A DNA stretch of 14,885 bases from an uncultured beta proteobacterium (GTDB lineage: Bacteria > Pseudomonadota > Gammaproteobacteria > Burkholderiales > Burkholderiaceae). The position numbers were made by a program, and so were the translations under genes. Position 1 is the first letter of the stretch; every line of letters starts with the position of its first letter. A model generated the notes under the pieces. It saw only the letters and a program-made list of their open reading frames with translations. It had not been told where the DNA came from and did not search any database. The DNA is taken from the NCBI GenBank assembly GCA_903938955.1, contig CAJAFJ010000382.1, positions 1 to 14,885 on the forward strand. Direction: 5' to 3'. Shown here in pieces: positions 1-7,179 of the stretch.

Positions 1-1130
1 AGCAACTCACCAAAGCCTTGGTTGAACGCGCACTGCAGGCTGAGCTAACTGACCACCTGGGCCACGGCAAGAATGAGCTGGTGACCAACGAGACCGGTAA
101 CACGCGTAACGGTCGCAGCAAAAAGACCCTCAAGGGTGACTTTGGTGAGCTGCCCATCGAAATCCCCCGGGACCGCGCTGGCACCTTCGAGCCACAAATC
201 ATCACCAAGCACCAGACCCGCTGGAGCGGCTTTGACGACAAGATACTGTCGCTGTACGCACGGGGCATGACGGTGCGTGAGATTCAAAGCCACCTGCAAG
301 AAATGTACGGCGCAGAGGTTTCACCTACCCTGATTTCATCGGTCACCGATGCCGTTCTGGATGAAGTCAAAACCTGGCAGTCCCGCCCCCTGGATGCCCT
401 GTACCCCATCGTCTACATGGACTGCATTCACGTCAAGGTGCGCGACAGCGGCGCGGTACGGGTCAAGGCCCTGTACCTGGCCATTGGCGTCAACCTGGAC
501 GGCATCAAGGAAGTGTTGGGCCTGTGGATGGCCCAGACCGAAGGTGCTAAGTTCTGGCTGCAGGTGGTGACCGAGCTGAAGAACCGGGGCGTGGCCGATA
601 TCTTTATTGCCTGTGTGGACGGTCTCAAGGGCTTCCCGGACGCGATTGAGGCGGTGTTCCCCAAGACCGCTGTGCAGCTCTGCTTGGTCCACATGGTTCG
701 TCACAGTTTGAACTTTGTGGGCTGGAAACAGCGCAAGGAAGTTGCTGCTGATTTGCGCCTGATTTACAGCGCGGCCACCGAGGATGAAGCCTTGCGGCGG
801 CTCACTGAGTTCGAGGGCAAGTGGGACGCATCGTTCGCGCCGATTGGCCAATCCTGGCGGCGCAACTGGACGCGCCTGACACCGTTCTTCGATTACCCGG
901 CCGACATCCGCAAAGTGATTTACACGACCAACGCCATTGAATCGGTGAACATGAGCCTGAGGAAAATCACAAAAACCAGAGGCTCGTTTCCAACCGATGA
1001 GGCCGTATTCAAATTGTTCTACCTGGCACTGAACAACATCAGCCAGAAATGGACCATGCCGATACGGGATTGGAAGGCCGCCTTGAATCGCTTTACTATC
1101 CAGTTTGACGAGCGCATGCCGCGCGTCTAA
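1..1130 (+). CDS. IS256-family transposase (5'-truncated by window edge)
   Basis: This is a mutator/IS256-type DDE transposase that catalyses cut-and-paste or copy-out movement of the element. The frame is open upstream of the first possible start (TTG at 18), reading ...QLTKALVERAL, so the true start lies outside the window. At least 370 residues are present, close to the usual 400 or so of the family. Counting from the TTG, the catalytic triad is plausibly D135 (in VYMDCIHVK), D201 (in ACVDGLKGFPDAI) and E308. The last lies in YTTNAIES, the hallmark motif of this family. The CLVHMVRHS stretch around 222-230 is also typical. No frameshift or stop is seen, so the copy may be active. GC-rich codon use differs from the exporter genes that follow. 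Confidence 0.93.
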   Translation, partial: QLTKALVERALQAELTDHLGHGKNELVTNETGNTRNGRSKKTLKGDFGELPIEIPRDRAGTFEPQIITKHQTRWSGFDDKILSLYARGMTVREIQSHLQEMYGAEVSPTLISSVTDAVLDEVKTWQSRPLDALYPIVYMDCIHVKVRDSGAVRVKALYLAIGVNLDGIKEVLGLWMAQTEGAKFWLQVVTELKNRGVADIFIACVDGLKGFPDAIEAVFPKTAVQLCLVHMVRHSLNFVGWKQRKEVAADLRLIYSAATEDEALRRLTEFEGKWDASFAPIGQSWRRNWTRLTPFFDYPADIRKVIYTTNAIESVNMSLRKITKTRGSFPTDEAVFKLFYLALNNISQKWTMPIRDWKAALNRFTIQFDERMPRV

Positions 1131-1140
1131 CTCAACCGCC

Positions 1141-1166
1141 GTTTACACAAAATTCGGGACACCCTC
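1141..1166. repeat. Right terminal inverted repeat of the IS256-type element
   Basis: The 26-bp sequence lies 11 bp after the transposase stop and reads GAGGGTGTCCCGAATTTTG on the minus strand, continuing GTGTAAAC. The position just behind the gene and the resemblance to IS256-family ends support the call. The partner repeat is outside the window, so it could not be matched. Confidence 0.65.
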
Positions 1167-1238
1167 TTTTGGGAGGGAAAGTCAACCTGCATCACGCCAG
1201 TTCGGTGAAAGGGTGACCAACTCCCGATTTATTAAAAA

Positions 1239-1268
1239 TTGCCATGTGCTATTTGTCTGTCACATTAT
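1239..1268 (+). promoter_or_regulatory. Candidate promoter of the left FlhE-like gene
   Basis: A TTGCCA -35-like hexamer (1239-1244) is followed after 18 bp by CATTAT (1263-1268). This is immediately upstream of the AAGGAG ribosome binding site at 1274-1279. The match is moderate and rests on eye inspection only. Confidence 0.35.
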
Positions 1269-1285
1269 TAATCAAGGAGTCCAAT

Positions 1286-1729
1286 ATGAATTTCAAGAAA
1301 TTGCTTTGTTCCACATTGCTGATGTGTTCCGCTCTCGCTGGAACGATTTTTTCTCAAAACGCCAACGCTACTTCATATGGGGCGTATGGAAGTTCGGCCG
1401 TTGCACCGACGATTTACTCAAAGAATTATTGGTACAACGTTGCGTTTCCCGTCGTGGGCAGTCCGCCGAGTACCGCAACCGTAAAGCTGGTGTATTACAC
1501 GTGGAACTACAGTTATCCTCGCCCCACTGGCTTCCTGGTCTACTTGTGCAATAACGGCGGCACTCTTTGTTCGGATGTCACAAATACCGGCTCTGGTTCC
1601 GTTGATTTCACCGGCTATGGCGTTCCAGCCAACCAAACATTGAAACTGTATTCTAAGGTTAATGGTACTGGAACCATGTCGCCTCTGTATGGTGCGAGTT
1701 CCAACGTGACGGTGAATTACAGCTGGTAA
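1286..1729 (+). CDS. Secreted FlhE-like protein (left copy)
   Basis: The protein has 147 residues. The ATG at 1286 is preferred over an upstream in-frame ATG at 1244 because AAGGAG lies 6 bp before it and the product then starts with a clean Sec signal peptide (MNFKKLL, hydrophobic core 7-22, likely cut after A28 in QNANA). The mature part is a small beta-rich domain. It has a Cys pair (C88, C95) in a VYLCNN...LCSD context, a GTG element near 128-130 and an ending in VTVNY. This order (V-x-LC...C, Gly-rich turn, P-x-x-x-L, C-terminal VxVNY) resembles FlhE, the periplasmic protein encoded in enterobacterial flhBAE operons. No flagellar genes are here. A gene of the same kind stands at the other side of the exporter operon. 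A strong terminator follows directly. I infer a periplasmic accessory role in export; the actual function is unknown. Confidence 0.7.
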   Translation: MNFKKLLCSTLLMCSALAGTIFSQNANATSYGAYGSSAVAPTIYSKNYWYNVAFPVVGSPPSTATVKLVYYTWNYSYPRPTGFLVYLCNNGGTLCSDVTNTGSGSVDFTGYGVPANQTLKLYSKVNGTGTMSPLYGASSNVTVNYSW

Positions 1730-1738
1730 TCAAATACC

Positions 1739-1770
1739 AACGCGGGCGACTATGAGTTGCCCGCGTTTTT
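1739..1770. terminator. Strong intrinsic terminator between convergent genes
   Basis: A perfect 9-bp stem AACGCGGGC (1739-1747) / GCCCGCGTT (1759-1767) can be extended by three further pairs, including one G-U. It has a 5-nt loop and runs into TTTTT (1766-1770). It lies 10 bp after the stop of the left FlhE-like gene and just beyond the convergent minus-strand gene ending at 1797. The T-run faces the plus direction, so its main service is to the FlhE-like gene. Confidence 0.85.
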
Positions 1771-1796
1771 ACTCCATGCATAACATGGCACATGAT

Positions 1797-2336
1797 TTAC
1801 ACCATGCCCCAAGCCGTTGCCTCAAGATAGGAGGGAGACTGTGAGTTTTTGAAGTCAATTATCTTCTTGATAATGTCCACAGGATCCGTTCCTTTTGCTT
1901 TCTCAGTGTTATAAATTGTTAGCTTCTGTGCGTCAATTACAGAAGCTTCTTTGCTGAAATTATTTATGTAGTTGTCATCTACAATTTTCCCTGTACTTGA
2001 CAGTTTTCTTGTATCACCATGACTAATGTCATAAAAAATATTACTTGGTGAGTTCCCTAAACCGTAGGCTATCTTGTTAGCGGTCTCGGAGTCGGAACTA
2101 GCTGATGCGATCACCCTCTCTTGCTCAGCGGTTCTGGCTGGGGCCGCATTATTCTCGCTAGCGGCGAGAGCTTTGGCTGCGCTGGATATTGTTACCTTGT
2201 CGACCGTATTTGATGAACTGGTAGTTTTTTCCGTATCAAGGGCTGAAGACTTCGTAACGCTTCTGCCTAGTTGCTGCAGGTCGATCTTTCCAGGTGCTTG
2301 ATACGCGAGCACACCATAGCTGGGTTGAATGTTCAT
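1797..2336 (-). CDS. Cys-free protein with D-x-V-x-I-S-S motif (short partner), function unknown
   Basis: The protein has 179 residues and I cannot assign it to a family. The ATG at 2336 is chosen because GGAGG sits 6 bp upstream on the minus strand; a longer reading from 2408 would add a Lys/His-rich stretch lacking such a site. There is no signal peptide or membrane segment and no cysteine. The first 60 residues are Ser/Thr/Ala-rich and look disordered. They end in VDKVTISSAAKAL (45-57), followed by more low-complexity sequence to about 85. A folded-looking C-terminal part begins with ANKIAYGLGNSP and contains KGTDPVDIIKKIIDF (148-162), then ends LEATAWGMV. The larger minus-strand gene at 7180-8211 carries the equivalent motif at the same distance from its start. 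The gene is divergent from the exporter operon across 175 bp with a palindrome in the middle. I infer a cargo, a modifier or a partner of the exporter. Confidence 0.7.
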   Translation of the reverse strand: MNIQPSYGVLAYQAPGKIDLQQLGRSVTKSSALDTEKTTSSSNTVDKVTISSAAKALAASENNAAPARTAEQERVIASASSDSETANKIAYGLGNSPSNIFYDISHGDTRKLSSTGKIVDDNYINNFSKEASVIDAQKLTIYNTEKAKGTDPVDIIKKIIDFKNSQSPSYLEATAWGMV

Positions 2337-2409
2337 ATAAGCCTCCAATGTGAAGATATCGGTCACAGCGAAGTAGCCGTGCCGATGTTGTTTTTTCTTC
2401 TTTTTCAAT

Positions 2410-2428
2410 CACCATCAAAGTGATGGTG
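2410..2428. promoter_or_regulatory. Palindrome in the divergent intergenic region (candidate operator)
   Basis: CACCATCA (2410-2417), spacer AAG, TGATGGTG (2421-2428) forms a perfect 8-bp inverted repeat. It is almost equidistant (about 80-95 bp) from the start of the minus-strand gene (2336) and the first exporter gene (2512). On the minus strand a perfect -35 hexamer TTGACA (2427-2432) overlaps its edge, with no good -10 behind it. The position suits a repressor or activator site controlling both directions, but a hairpin in RNA is also possible. Confidence 0.45.
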
Positions 2429-2511
2429 TCAAGTTTTGATCTTGCCATTGAGTTGGAAAGTTGATCTTCGGAATAACAGGGTAAATCTATGCTTGTTGTG
2501 ATAACTTACAG

Positions 2512-4008
2512 ATGAGGCAGCTGTATAGTCGATACGCGAAGTGCGTATTCCTTGCGATGCTCATATCGCTCATTGAAGTTTCGGCCAGTGCTGCAGACGT
2601 ACGTTATTCTGAATACTATGCGCAGCGACAAGAAGAAGCCTTCTCCCTATCTCTTGATGACGCTATCGGTCTTGCAGTTAGAGATAATCGAGTTATACGG
2701 ACGGCGTATTTACAGCGCGTTGCTCAGAAATTCGATCTTTACGTTAGTGAAGGGAAGTTTTTCCCTAAGTTTTCGTTGACTACTGGTGTGTTGGATGACA
2801 AGTCGAACGGTGTATCGAGCCGCTCAAAAGATATTTCATCAAGTATCAGCCTTGCCTTGCCGACCGGTGCAAACCTGTCGGTAATAACCAAAAATGGTCT
2901 TGGATCCTCTACGTCGTTATCTTCAACCTCCATCACATTGACACAACCCTTGCTGAAGAACGGGGGCATCGACGCCAACACCGCCTCGGTTCGGATGGCC
3001 CGTATCGATGAACAGGTAAATCGCCTCGCTCTAAAGGCAACGCTCTCTCAAACAGTCGTACAGGTTATCTACGCTTATCGTGAGTTGTTACGGGCGCAAG
3101 AACAAAAGGAAATTGCAGAAACTTCGCTACAGCGAAGCAAAGATTTACATTCTATTAATAAGTCATTAATTTCTACTGGTCGCATGGCCGAAGTTGAGAT
3201 ATTCCAGACGGAAGCGGAAGTTGCGAATCGGGAAGTTGCGCTGGAAGAAGCTGAAAATCAAATTGATACATTCAGGCTTGCGCTCCTGGCATTACTGGCA
3301 TTGGAGCCGCGCACGCCCTTGGTCGCTATCGCACCAAAAGATGTTCAATTGAAGGGGATCGATCCTACGCAAGCGCTGGATACTGCCCTAGCCTTTCAAA
3401 CCGACTACCTGATTTCAAAACTTCAGTTCCAGAAATCTAGGATAAATCTCGACTACGCAAAAAACCAGGGGCTTTGGGATATATCGCTTGTCGCAGGAAT
3501 GACTCAAACTCGTGGAGCTGGTGGGGGACTTGTATCAAGCGATGCCACGCAGACGACCACCTCAACAAATGAAGCATCATATGCAGGCATTCAGCTCACC
3601 ATACCGCTCGGCGATCGTTCGATCGAGCAAGCTACGGTACGTGCATCGGTAGATTTGAAAAGTCAGAGCCTGAGAGTCCAAGATGCGCGTCAAGCAGTGG
3701 AGCAACTCATTCGCGATGCCGTGCGTAATATACAAACAAGGTGGCGGCAACTGGAACTGTCGAAGAAAGCAGGCAATTTATCTTTGCTCAAGTTAAATGC
3801 GGAGAAGGAAAAGCTGCAGGTCGGACGTTCGTCTAACTTTCAGATACTTTCCTTTGAAAACGATCTTCGCAATGCGGAGAACGCGCGGCTCAACGCTGAA
3901 ATCTCATATTTAAATGCGCTCACTAATCTTGATGAGCGCATGGGGAAAACCCTGGACAACTGGGGCATCCCCATCGTCGAGGCCGAGTCAGAAACATATG
4001 AAAACTGA
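2512..4008 (+). CDS. TolC-type outer-membrane efflux protein
   Basis: The product is the outer-membrane channel of a tripartite exporter: 498 residues, the usual size for the OEP family. Residues 1-27 form a Sec signal peptide (basic MRQLYSRYAK, hydrophobic CVFLAMLISLI, cut near SASA). Two internal repeats follow, each with helical hairpins and a pair of outer-membrane strands. In repeat 1 the strands are around 111-124 and 139-148, with the TQPLLKNGG turn (145-152) typical of the family. In repeat 2 they are around 322-335 and 356-368, ending in QLTIPLGDRS. Long Glu/Ala/Leu-rich helices fill 165-265 and 371-475. There is no lipobox cysteine at the cleavage site. The gene is first in the operon and overlaps the adaptor gene by 11 bp, so the three-part complex is likely made together. 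The ribosome binding site is weak. Confidence 0.92.
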   Translation: MRQLYSRYAKCVFLAMLISLIEVSASAADVRYSEYYAQRQEEAFSLSLDDAIGLAVRDNRVIRTAYLQRVAQKFDLYVSEGKFFPKFSLTTGVLDDKSNGVSSRSKDISSSISLALPTGANLSVITKNGLGSSTSLSSTSITLTQPLLKNGGIDANTASVRMARIDEQVNRLALKATLSQTVVQVIYAYRELLRAQEQKEIAETSLQRSKDLHSINKSLISTGRMAEVEIFQTEAEVANREVALEEAENQIDTFRLALLALLALEPRTPLVAIAPKDVQLKGIDPTQALDTALAFQTDYLISKLQFQKSRINLDYAKNQGLWDISLVAGMTQTRGAGGGLVSSDATQTTTSTNEASYAGIQLTIPLGDRSIEQATVRASVDLKSQSLRVQDARQAVEQLIRDAVRNIQTRWRQLELSKKAGNLSLLKLNAEKEKLQVGRSSNFQILSFENDLRNAENARLNAEISYLNALTNLDERMGKTLDNWGIPIVEAESETYEN

Positions 4009-5191
4009 ACAATCTGCACTGCTGACCGCTTTTCCTGTGCAGGCGGCAAAGAGGCGCTTGGACAAGAAGACTCTGTTTGTTATCGCAGCCATCTTTCTGG
4101 TTGCATCGGCTCTCTGCTTTTCGCTAATCACCGGTCGATTCAAACACGAATCGGCATATGCAGAGCCCCGCGCTTTGACTCCAGTCGCGTTAAATGGCGG
4201 AATCTCCCAACCTCAAACACAGGATTCTCGATTGTCCGTCGTGGGAATGATCGAAGCCAACCACACCGTGAGTGTCACAGCTCCCTTTGATGCGACTATC
4301 AAGGAGAAAGGCTTCTCATTTGATACCGAAGTCAATCAAGGGCAGCTACTGTTGACACTCGACACCACGGACCTTCTGCACCGTGTCGAGGAAGCCAAGG
4401 TCGTCATGCTCAAGGCAGCCAAGATTGTTCAGGAACTGGAAAGCTGGGAGACTGGCAGCGAGGTCGGGCGCGCAAAGCGTCATTTCGTGCAGTCCCAACA
4501 GCAGGTCGAGCAAACTGAACGAAAGGTACAGGAAGCTGAGACCCTGCTGAAGAAGGGCATCATTCCGCGCAGTGAATACGATGGTCTAGTTGAACAACTG
4601 AATGGCTTCAAGACTCAGTTGGCAGCGGCCTCTGATGACCTTCAGTCAACGTATGAGAAAGCGAGCAAGGGCACCCGCGAGATTGCTCGCATTGAATACG
4701 CACAGGCGAGAAGGAAATATGAGGATCTTTCGGGCAGTTTGCTACTCGGAAAAGTAGTCGCACCCCGTTCAGGAATCATCTCCAAGGCCCTTGCGACTTC
4801 AGGTCAGGCTCCGGCGACGCTGGACACAGGAAGTCGGATCACGAAAGGTCAATCGCTCTTCAGCATTGCCTTAACGGATAAATTGATGGTATCTGCCAAG
4901 GTCGACGAGGCCGATGTGGCTGACTTGAGCCCTGGTATGAAGGTCGAGATATCTCTTGACTCGCAGGATATACCGACCATTAAAGGTCGCCTTGTCCAAA
5001 TTTCTGCTCTGGCCGTACAAAGCGGCAACTCCTCGGGGAGTTCCACTTTTGACATCAAGATAGACATTCTGGAGCTGAGTGCACAGCAACGCAGCCGGTT
5101 GCGCGTTGGCATGTCCTGCAATGTGGCTATCGAAAAAGCCCAAGGAGATGCCAGAACTGTTCCCGTCAGCAGCAACAACGTAGCTCGTTGA
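3998..5191 (+). CDS. MacA/HlyD-type periplasmic adaptor of the ABC exporter
   Basis: This is a membrane-fusion protein of 397 residues linking the inner-membrane ABC transporter to the TolC-like channel. The ATG at 3998 is preferred to the in-frame ATG at 3914, which would lie deep in the preceding gene; at 3998 there is only a short overlap. Domains in order: a cytoplasmic tail of about 24 residues; one transmembrane anchor (25-45, KTLFVIAAIFLVASALCFSLI); first half of the lipoyl-like domain (about 80-122, VVGMIEANHTVSVTAP); a long alpha-hairpin (about 126-245) with REIARIEYAQARRKYEDL; second lipoyl half (252-292, KVVAPRSGIISK); a beta-barrel (297-340); and a membrane-proximal domain ending GMSCNVAIE. 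Order and size match MacA-like adaptors. Only 16 bp separate it from the ATPase gene. Confidence 0.92.
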   Translation: MKTEQSALLTAFPVQAAKRRLDKKTLFVIAAIFLVASALCFSLITGRFKHESAYAEPRALTPVALNGGISQPQTQDSRLSVVGMIEANHTVSVTAPFDATIKEKGFSFDTEVNQGQLLLTLDTTDLLHRVEEAKVVMLKAAKIVQELESWETGSEVGRAKRHFVQSQQQVEQTERKVQEAETLLKKGIIPRSEYDGLVEQLNGFKTQLAAASDDLQSTYEKASKGTREIARIEYAQARRKYEDLSGSLLLGKVVAPRSGIISKALATSGQAPATLDTGSRITKGQSLFSIALTDKLMVSAKVDEADVADLSPGMKVEISLDSQDIPTIKGRLVQISALAVQSGNSSGSSTFDIKIDILELSAQQRSRLRVGMSCNVAIEKAQGDARTVPVSSNNVAR

Positions 5192-5207
5192 ATGGAGTGG
5201 AACTGCG

Positions 5208-5897
5208 ATGCTGAAGCTTGAACGGATTGGCAAGACCTATCTGTGCAATGGTAGTCACATACAGGTCCTGCAAGAAGTCTCACTGACCGTGCAGGATGGC
5301 GAAATGTGCTCAATCGTCGGCACCTCGGGATCGGGGAAAAGCACGCTTCTGAACATCATGGGCTTATTGGACACGCCAGACAGGGGGGCGGTTATTTACC
5401 AAGGGCGTCCCGTTCACGATGTTGATGATCGAACTCAGGCGGAGATCAGGAATCGCCACTTTGGCTTTGTATTTCAGTCGTTCAATCTCTTGCCACGCCT
5501 GTCTGCTTTGGACAACGTGGGTCTGCCTTTGCTTTATCGCGGCGTTGGCAAGACGGAACGACGACGGGTCGCTTCTCAATGGCTCGAACGGGTTGGTCTA
5601 GGGGATCGGGCCGATCACTTACCTGATGCACTTTCAGGCGGACAGAAGCAGCGCGTTGCGATTGCGCGTGCCCTGATCGGAAAGCCCCGGCTAGTTCTGG
5701 CCGATGAACCGACGGGTAACCTCGACCCGAAGTCCGCGGAAGATGTACTGGATCTACTCGACGAGTTAAACAGGGAAGAAGGCGTATCTATTGTTATCGT
5801 GACCCACGACTCCAGCATAAGCGCAAGGTGTCACCGAGAAATTTTGATAAGGCAGGGGCACGCTTTTGTCCAGAGAGTCACGCAATGTCCAAGTTGA
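5208..5897 (+). CDS. MacB/LolD-type ABC transporter ATPase
   Basis: This is the cytoplasmic ATP-binding subunit, 229 residues, the common length for the MacB/LolD/FtsE group. Motifs present are Walker [10 protein letters not shown] (38-46), Q-loop Q90 ([18 protein letters not shown], typical of this group), ABC signature LSGGQ (142-146), Walker [13 protein letters not shown] with catalytic E167, and H-loop H200 (VIVTHD). All key residues are intact. In canonical MacB the ATPase and permease are one polypeptide; here they are separate genes, as in LolCDE or SalXY-like systems. The 3' end overlaps the permease start by 13 bp, which suggests translational coupling. Confidence 0.95.
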   Translation: MLKLERIGKTYLCNGSHIQVLQEVSLTVQDGEMCSIVGTSGSGKSTLLNIMGLLDTPDRGAVIYQGRPVHDVDDRTQAEIRNRHFGFVFQSFNLLPRLSALDNVGLPLLYRGVGKTERRRVASQWLERVGLGDRADHLPDALSGGQKQRVAIARALIGKPRLVLADEPTGNLDPKSAEDVLDLLDELNREEGVSIVIVTHDSSISARCHREILIRQGHAFVQRVTQCPS

Positions 5898-7120
5898 GCT
5901 TACGTCATCTGCGGAGACTCTTGCGGTCGCCAGGCTTGGTTCACGCGCTGCTCCACGATGCAATGGAGAATATGCAGACTGTGCGACAACGCACGTTTTT
6001 GTCCCTGGTCGGAATTTGCGTTGGATCAGCCTCGGTCATCGCCGTGCTTAATATTGGAGAGAACGCGTCTGATGAAGCTGCGAGGCAGTTTAAGACGATG
6101 GGCACAGACTTGATCATCGTTCAGGACAGCCCGGGAATTGGGACGTTGCACAAAGTCAACTCCTTAGAACGAAAAGACGTGTCCGAGCTCATGAGGGGAA
6201 TTCCTGCCATCTCCGTTGCCGCGCCGATATCGAGTTGCTCTGTCAGAACAGGAACGAGCAGAAAGACATTGGATGTAACCTCCATCGGGGCGACAGAGGA
6301 TCTAATGGCGGTCGCGAGATTGCAGCTGGAGCGTGGGCGCTTTGTAACAGATCAAGATGGCTACAGTACTGTTGTGGTCGTCGGCAGCAATGTGGCCAAG
6401 GCGTTGGCAAACGGGAGGAAAGAGCTGGAGATCGGCGACAAAATTCGTATGGATAACTACCTATACACAGTTGTCGGCGTCTTGCAAAGCACTCCGAGAA
6501 ACCCGTTGTTGCCTTTCGATATCGACAGTGCACTCATCGTTCCCATCAAGGCCAATCGAAGAATGAACATGGCGACGGGAAAACTCTCGAATATCCTCAT
6601 CCATGTTGGAGAAGGACATGATCCCATCCAAACTCTGGCCGATGTTTCCAAGTATTTTCAGGAGAATGGGAAATCCGCTCAAGCCCAAGGTGCATTGCAA
6701 CTGATCGATGGCATGAAGAAGCAAGGTCAATTGCTTACCTGGATGTTGACTGGGGTTGCTTGCATCTCACTCTTTGTTGGGGGCATTGGCGTTATGAACG
6801 TCATGCTGGCAGGAATTGTTGAGAGAAAACGAGAAATTGGTTTGCGTTTGGCCATTGGCGCAGACCGAATGAGCATCATGACAATGATCGTTAGCGAATC
6901 TATCTTGTTGTCATTTGTTGGTGGTGGTGGTGGGGCCGCGCTTGGGCTAATCATTTCGATGCTGTTCGCGATATTCTCCGGGTGGGACTATTCGTTGTCC
7001 TATTTTTCAATTTTTCTCGGATTTGGAATGTCCCTGGTTACGGGTTTGTTCTTTGGTATTTATCCGGCGCTCAAGGCCTCGGAATTGTCCCCGATTGAGG
7101 CTTTGAGGTCAGATCATTGA
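5885..7120 (+). CDS. MacB/FtsX-type ABC transporter permease
   Basis: This is the inner-membrane subunit, 411 residues from the ATG at 5885; the next in-frame start upstream (5828) lies well inside the ATPase gene. It has four predicted membrane segments: TM1 about 37-57, TM2 283-305, TM3 333-362 (a Gly-rich SFVGGGGGAALG) and TM4 373-393. A large periplasmic domain sits between TM1 and TM2, the MacB_PCD plus FtsX arrangement. Conserved stretches are GIGVMNVMLAGIVERKREIG (301-320) and YPALKASELSPIEALR at the C terminus. MacB-type permeases act as mechanotransmitters that drive periplasmic substrates through the TolC channel rather than moving cargo across the inner membrane. It is the last gene of the operon; no convincing terminator with a T-run follows, only a 6-bp hairpin. 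Confidence 0.94.
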   Translation: MSKLSLRHLRRLLRSPGLVHALLHDAMENMQTVRQRTFLSLVGICVGSASVIAVLNIGENASDEAARQFKTMGTDLIIVQDSPGIGTLHKVNSLERKDVSELMRGIPAISVAAPISSCSVRTGTSRKTLDVTSIGATEDLMAVARLQLERGRFVTDQDGYSTVVVVGSNVAKALANGRKELEIGDKIRMDNYLYTVVGVLQSTPRNPLLPFDIDSALIVPIKANRRMNMATGKLSNILIHVGEGHDPIQTLADVSKYFQENGKSAQAQGALQLIDGMKKQGQLLTWMLTGVACISLFVGGIGVMNVMLAGIVERKREIGLRLAIGADRMSIMTMIVSESILLSFVGGGGGAALGLIISMLFAIFSGWDYSLSYFSIFLGFGMSLVTGLFFGIYPALKASELSPIEALRSDH

Positions 7121-7135
7121 GTCGGCTGAAATTAG

Positions 7136-7151
7136 ATGCCTCTAAAGGCAT
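7136..7151. other. Short hairpin between convergent genes
   Basis: ATGCCT (7136-7141), loop CTAA, AGGCAT (7146-7151) lies between the end of the permease gene and the convergent gene ending at 7180. A T-run exists on the minus strand (7165-7171), but on the wrong side of this stem for a textbook terminator. It is a weak candidate transcription end for either strand. Confidence 0.3.
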
Positions 7152-7179
7152 TGCTTGCGCAGTCAAAAAAATCTAACAA

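Larger units (their letters stand above)
1..1166 (+). mobile_element. IS256-family insertion sequence, 3' part (left end outside window)
   Basis: The segment holds a DDE transposase reading frame that is open to the window edge. A 26-bp GTTTACAC...GGACACCCTC sequence follows at 1141-1166, which I take as the right terminal inverted repeat. Read inward from the outside it begins GAGGGTGTCC, like ends of other IS256-type elements. The left inverted repeat and the target duplication lie outside the window, so the exact outer boundary is an estimate. The element ends about 120 bp before the FlhE-like gene and marks the left border of the exporter cargo. Confidence 0.8.

Noticed and set aside
336..851. 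Minus-strand open frame inside the transposase
   Set aside because: Antisense to catalytic regions of the transposase, no supporting signals.
1105..1554. Plus-strand frame of 149 codons across the IS end and the left FlhE-like gene
   Set aside because: It spans the IS terminal repeat and runs out of frame through a gene with a signal peptide; not plausible.
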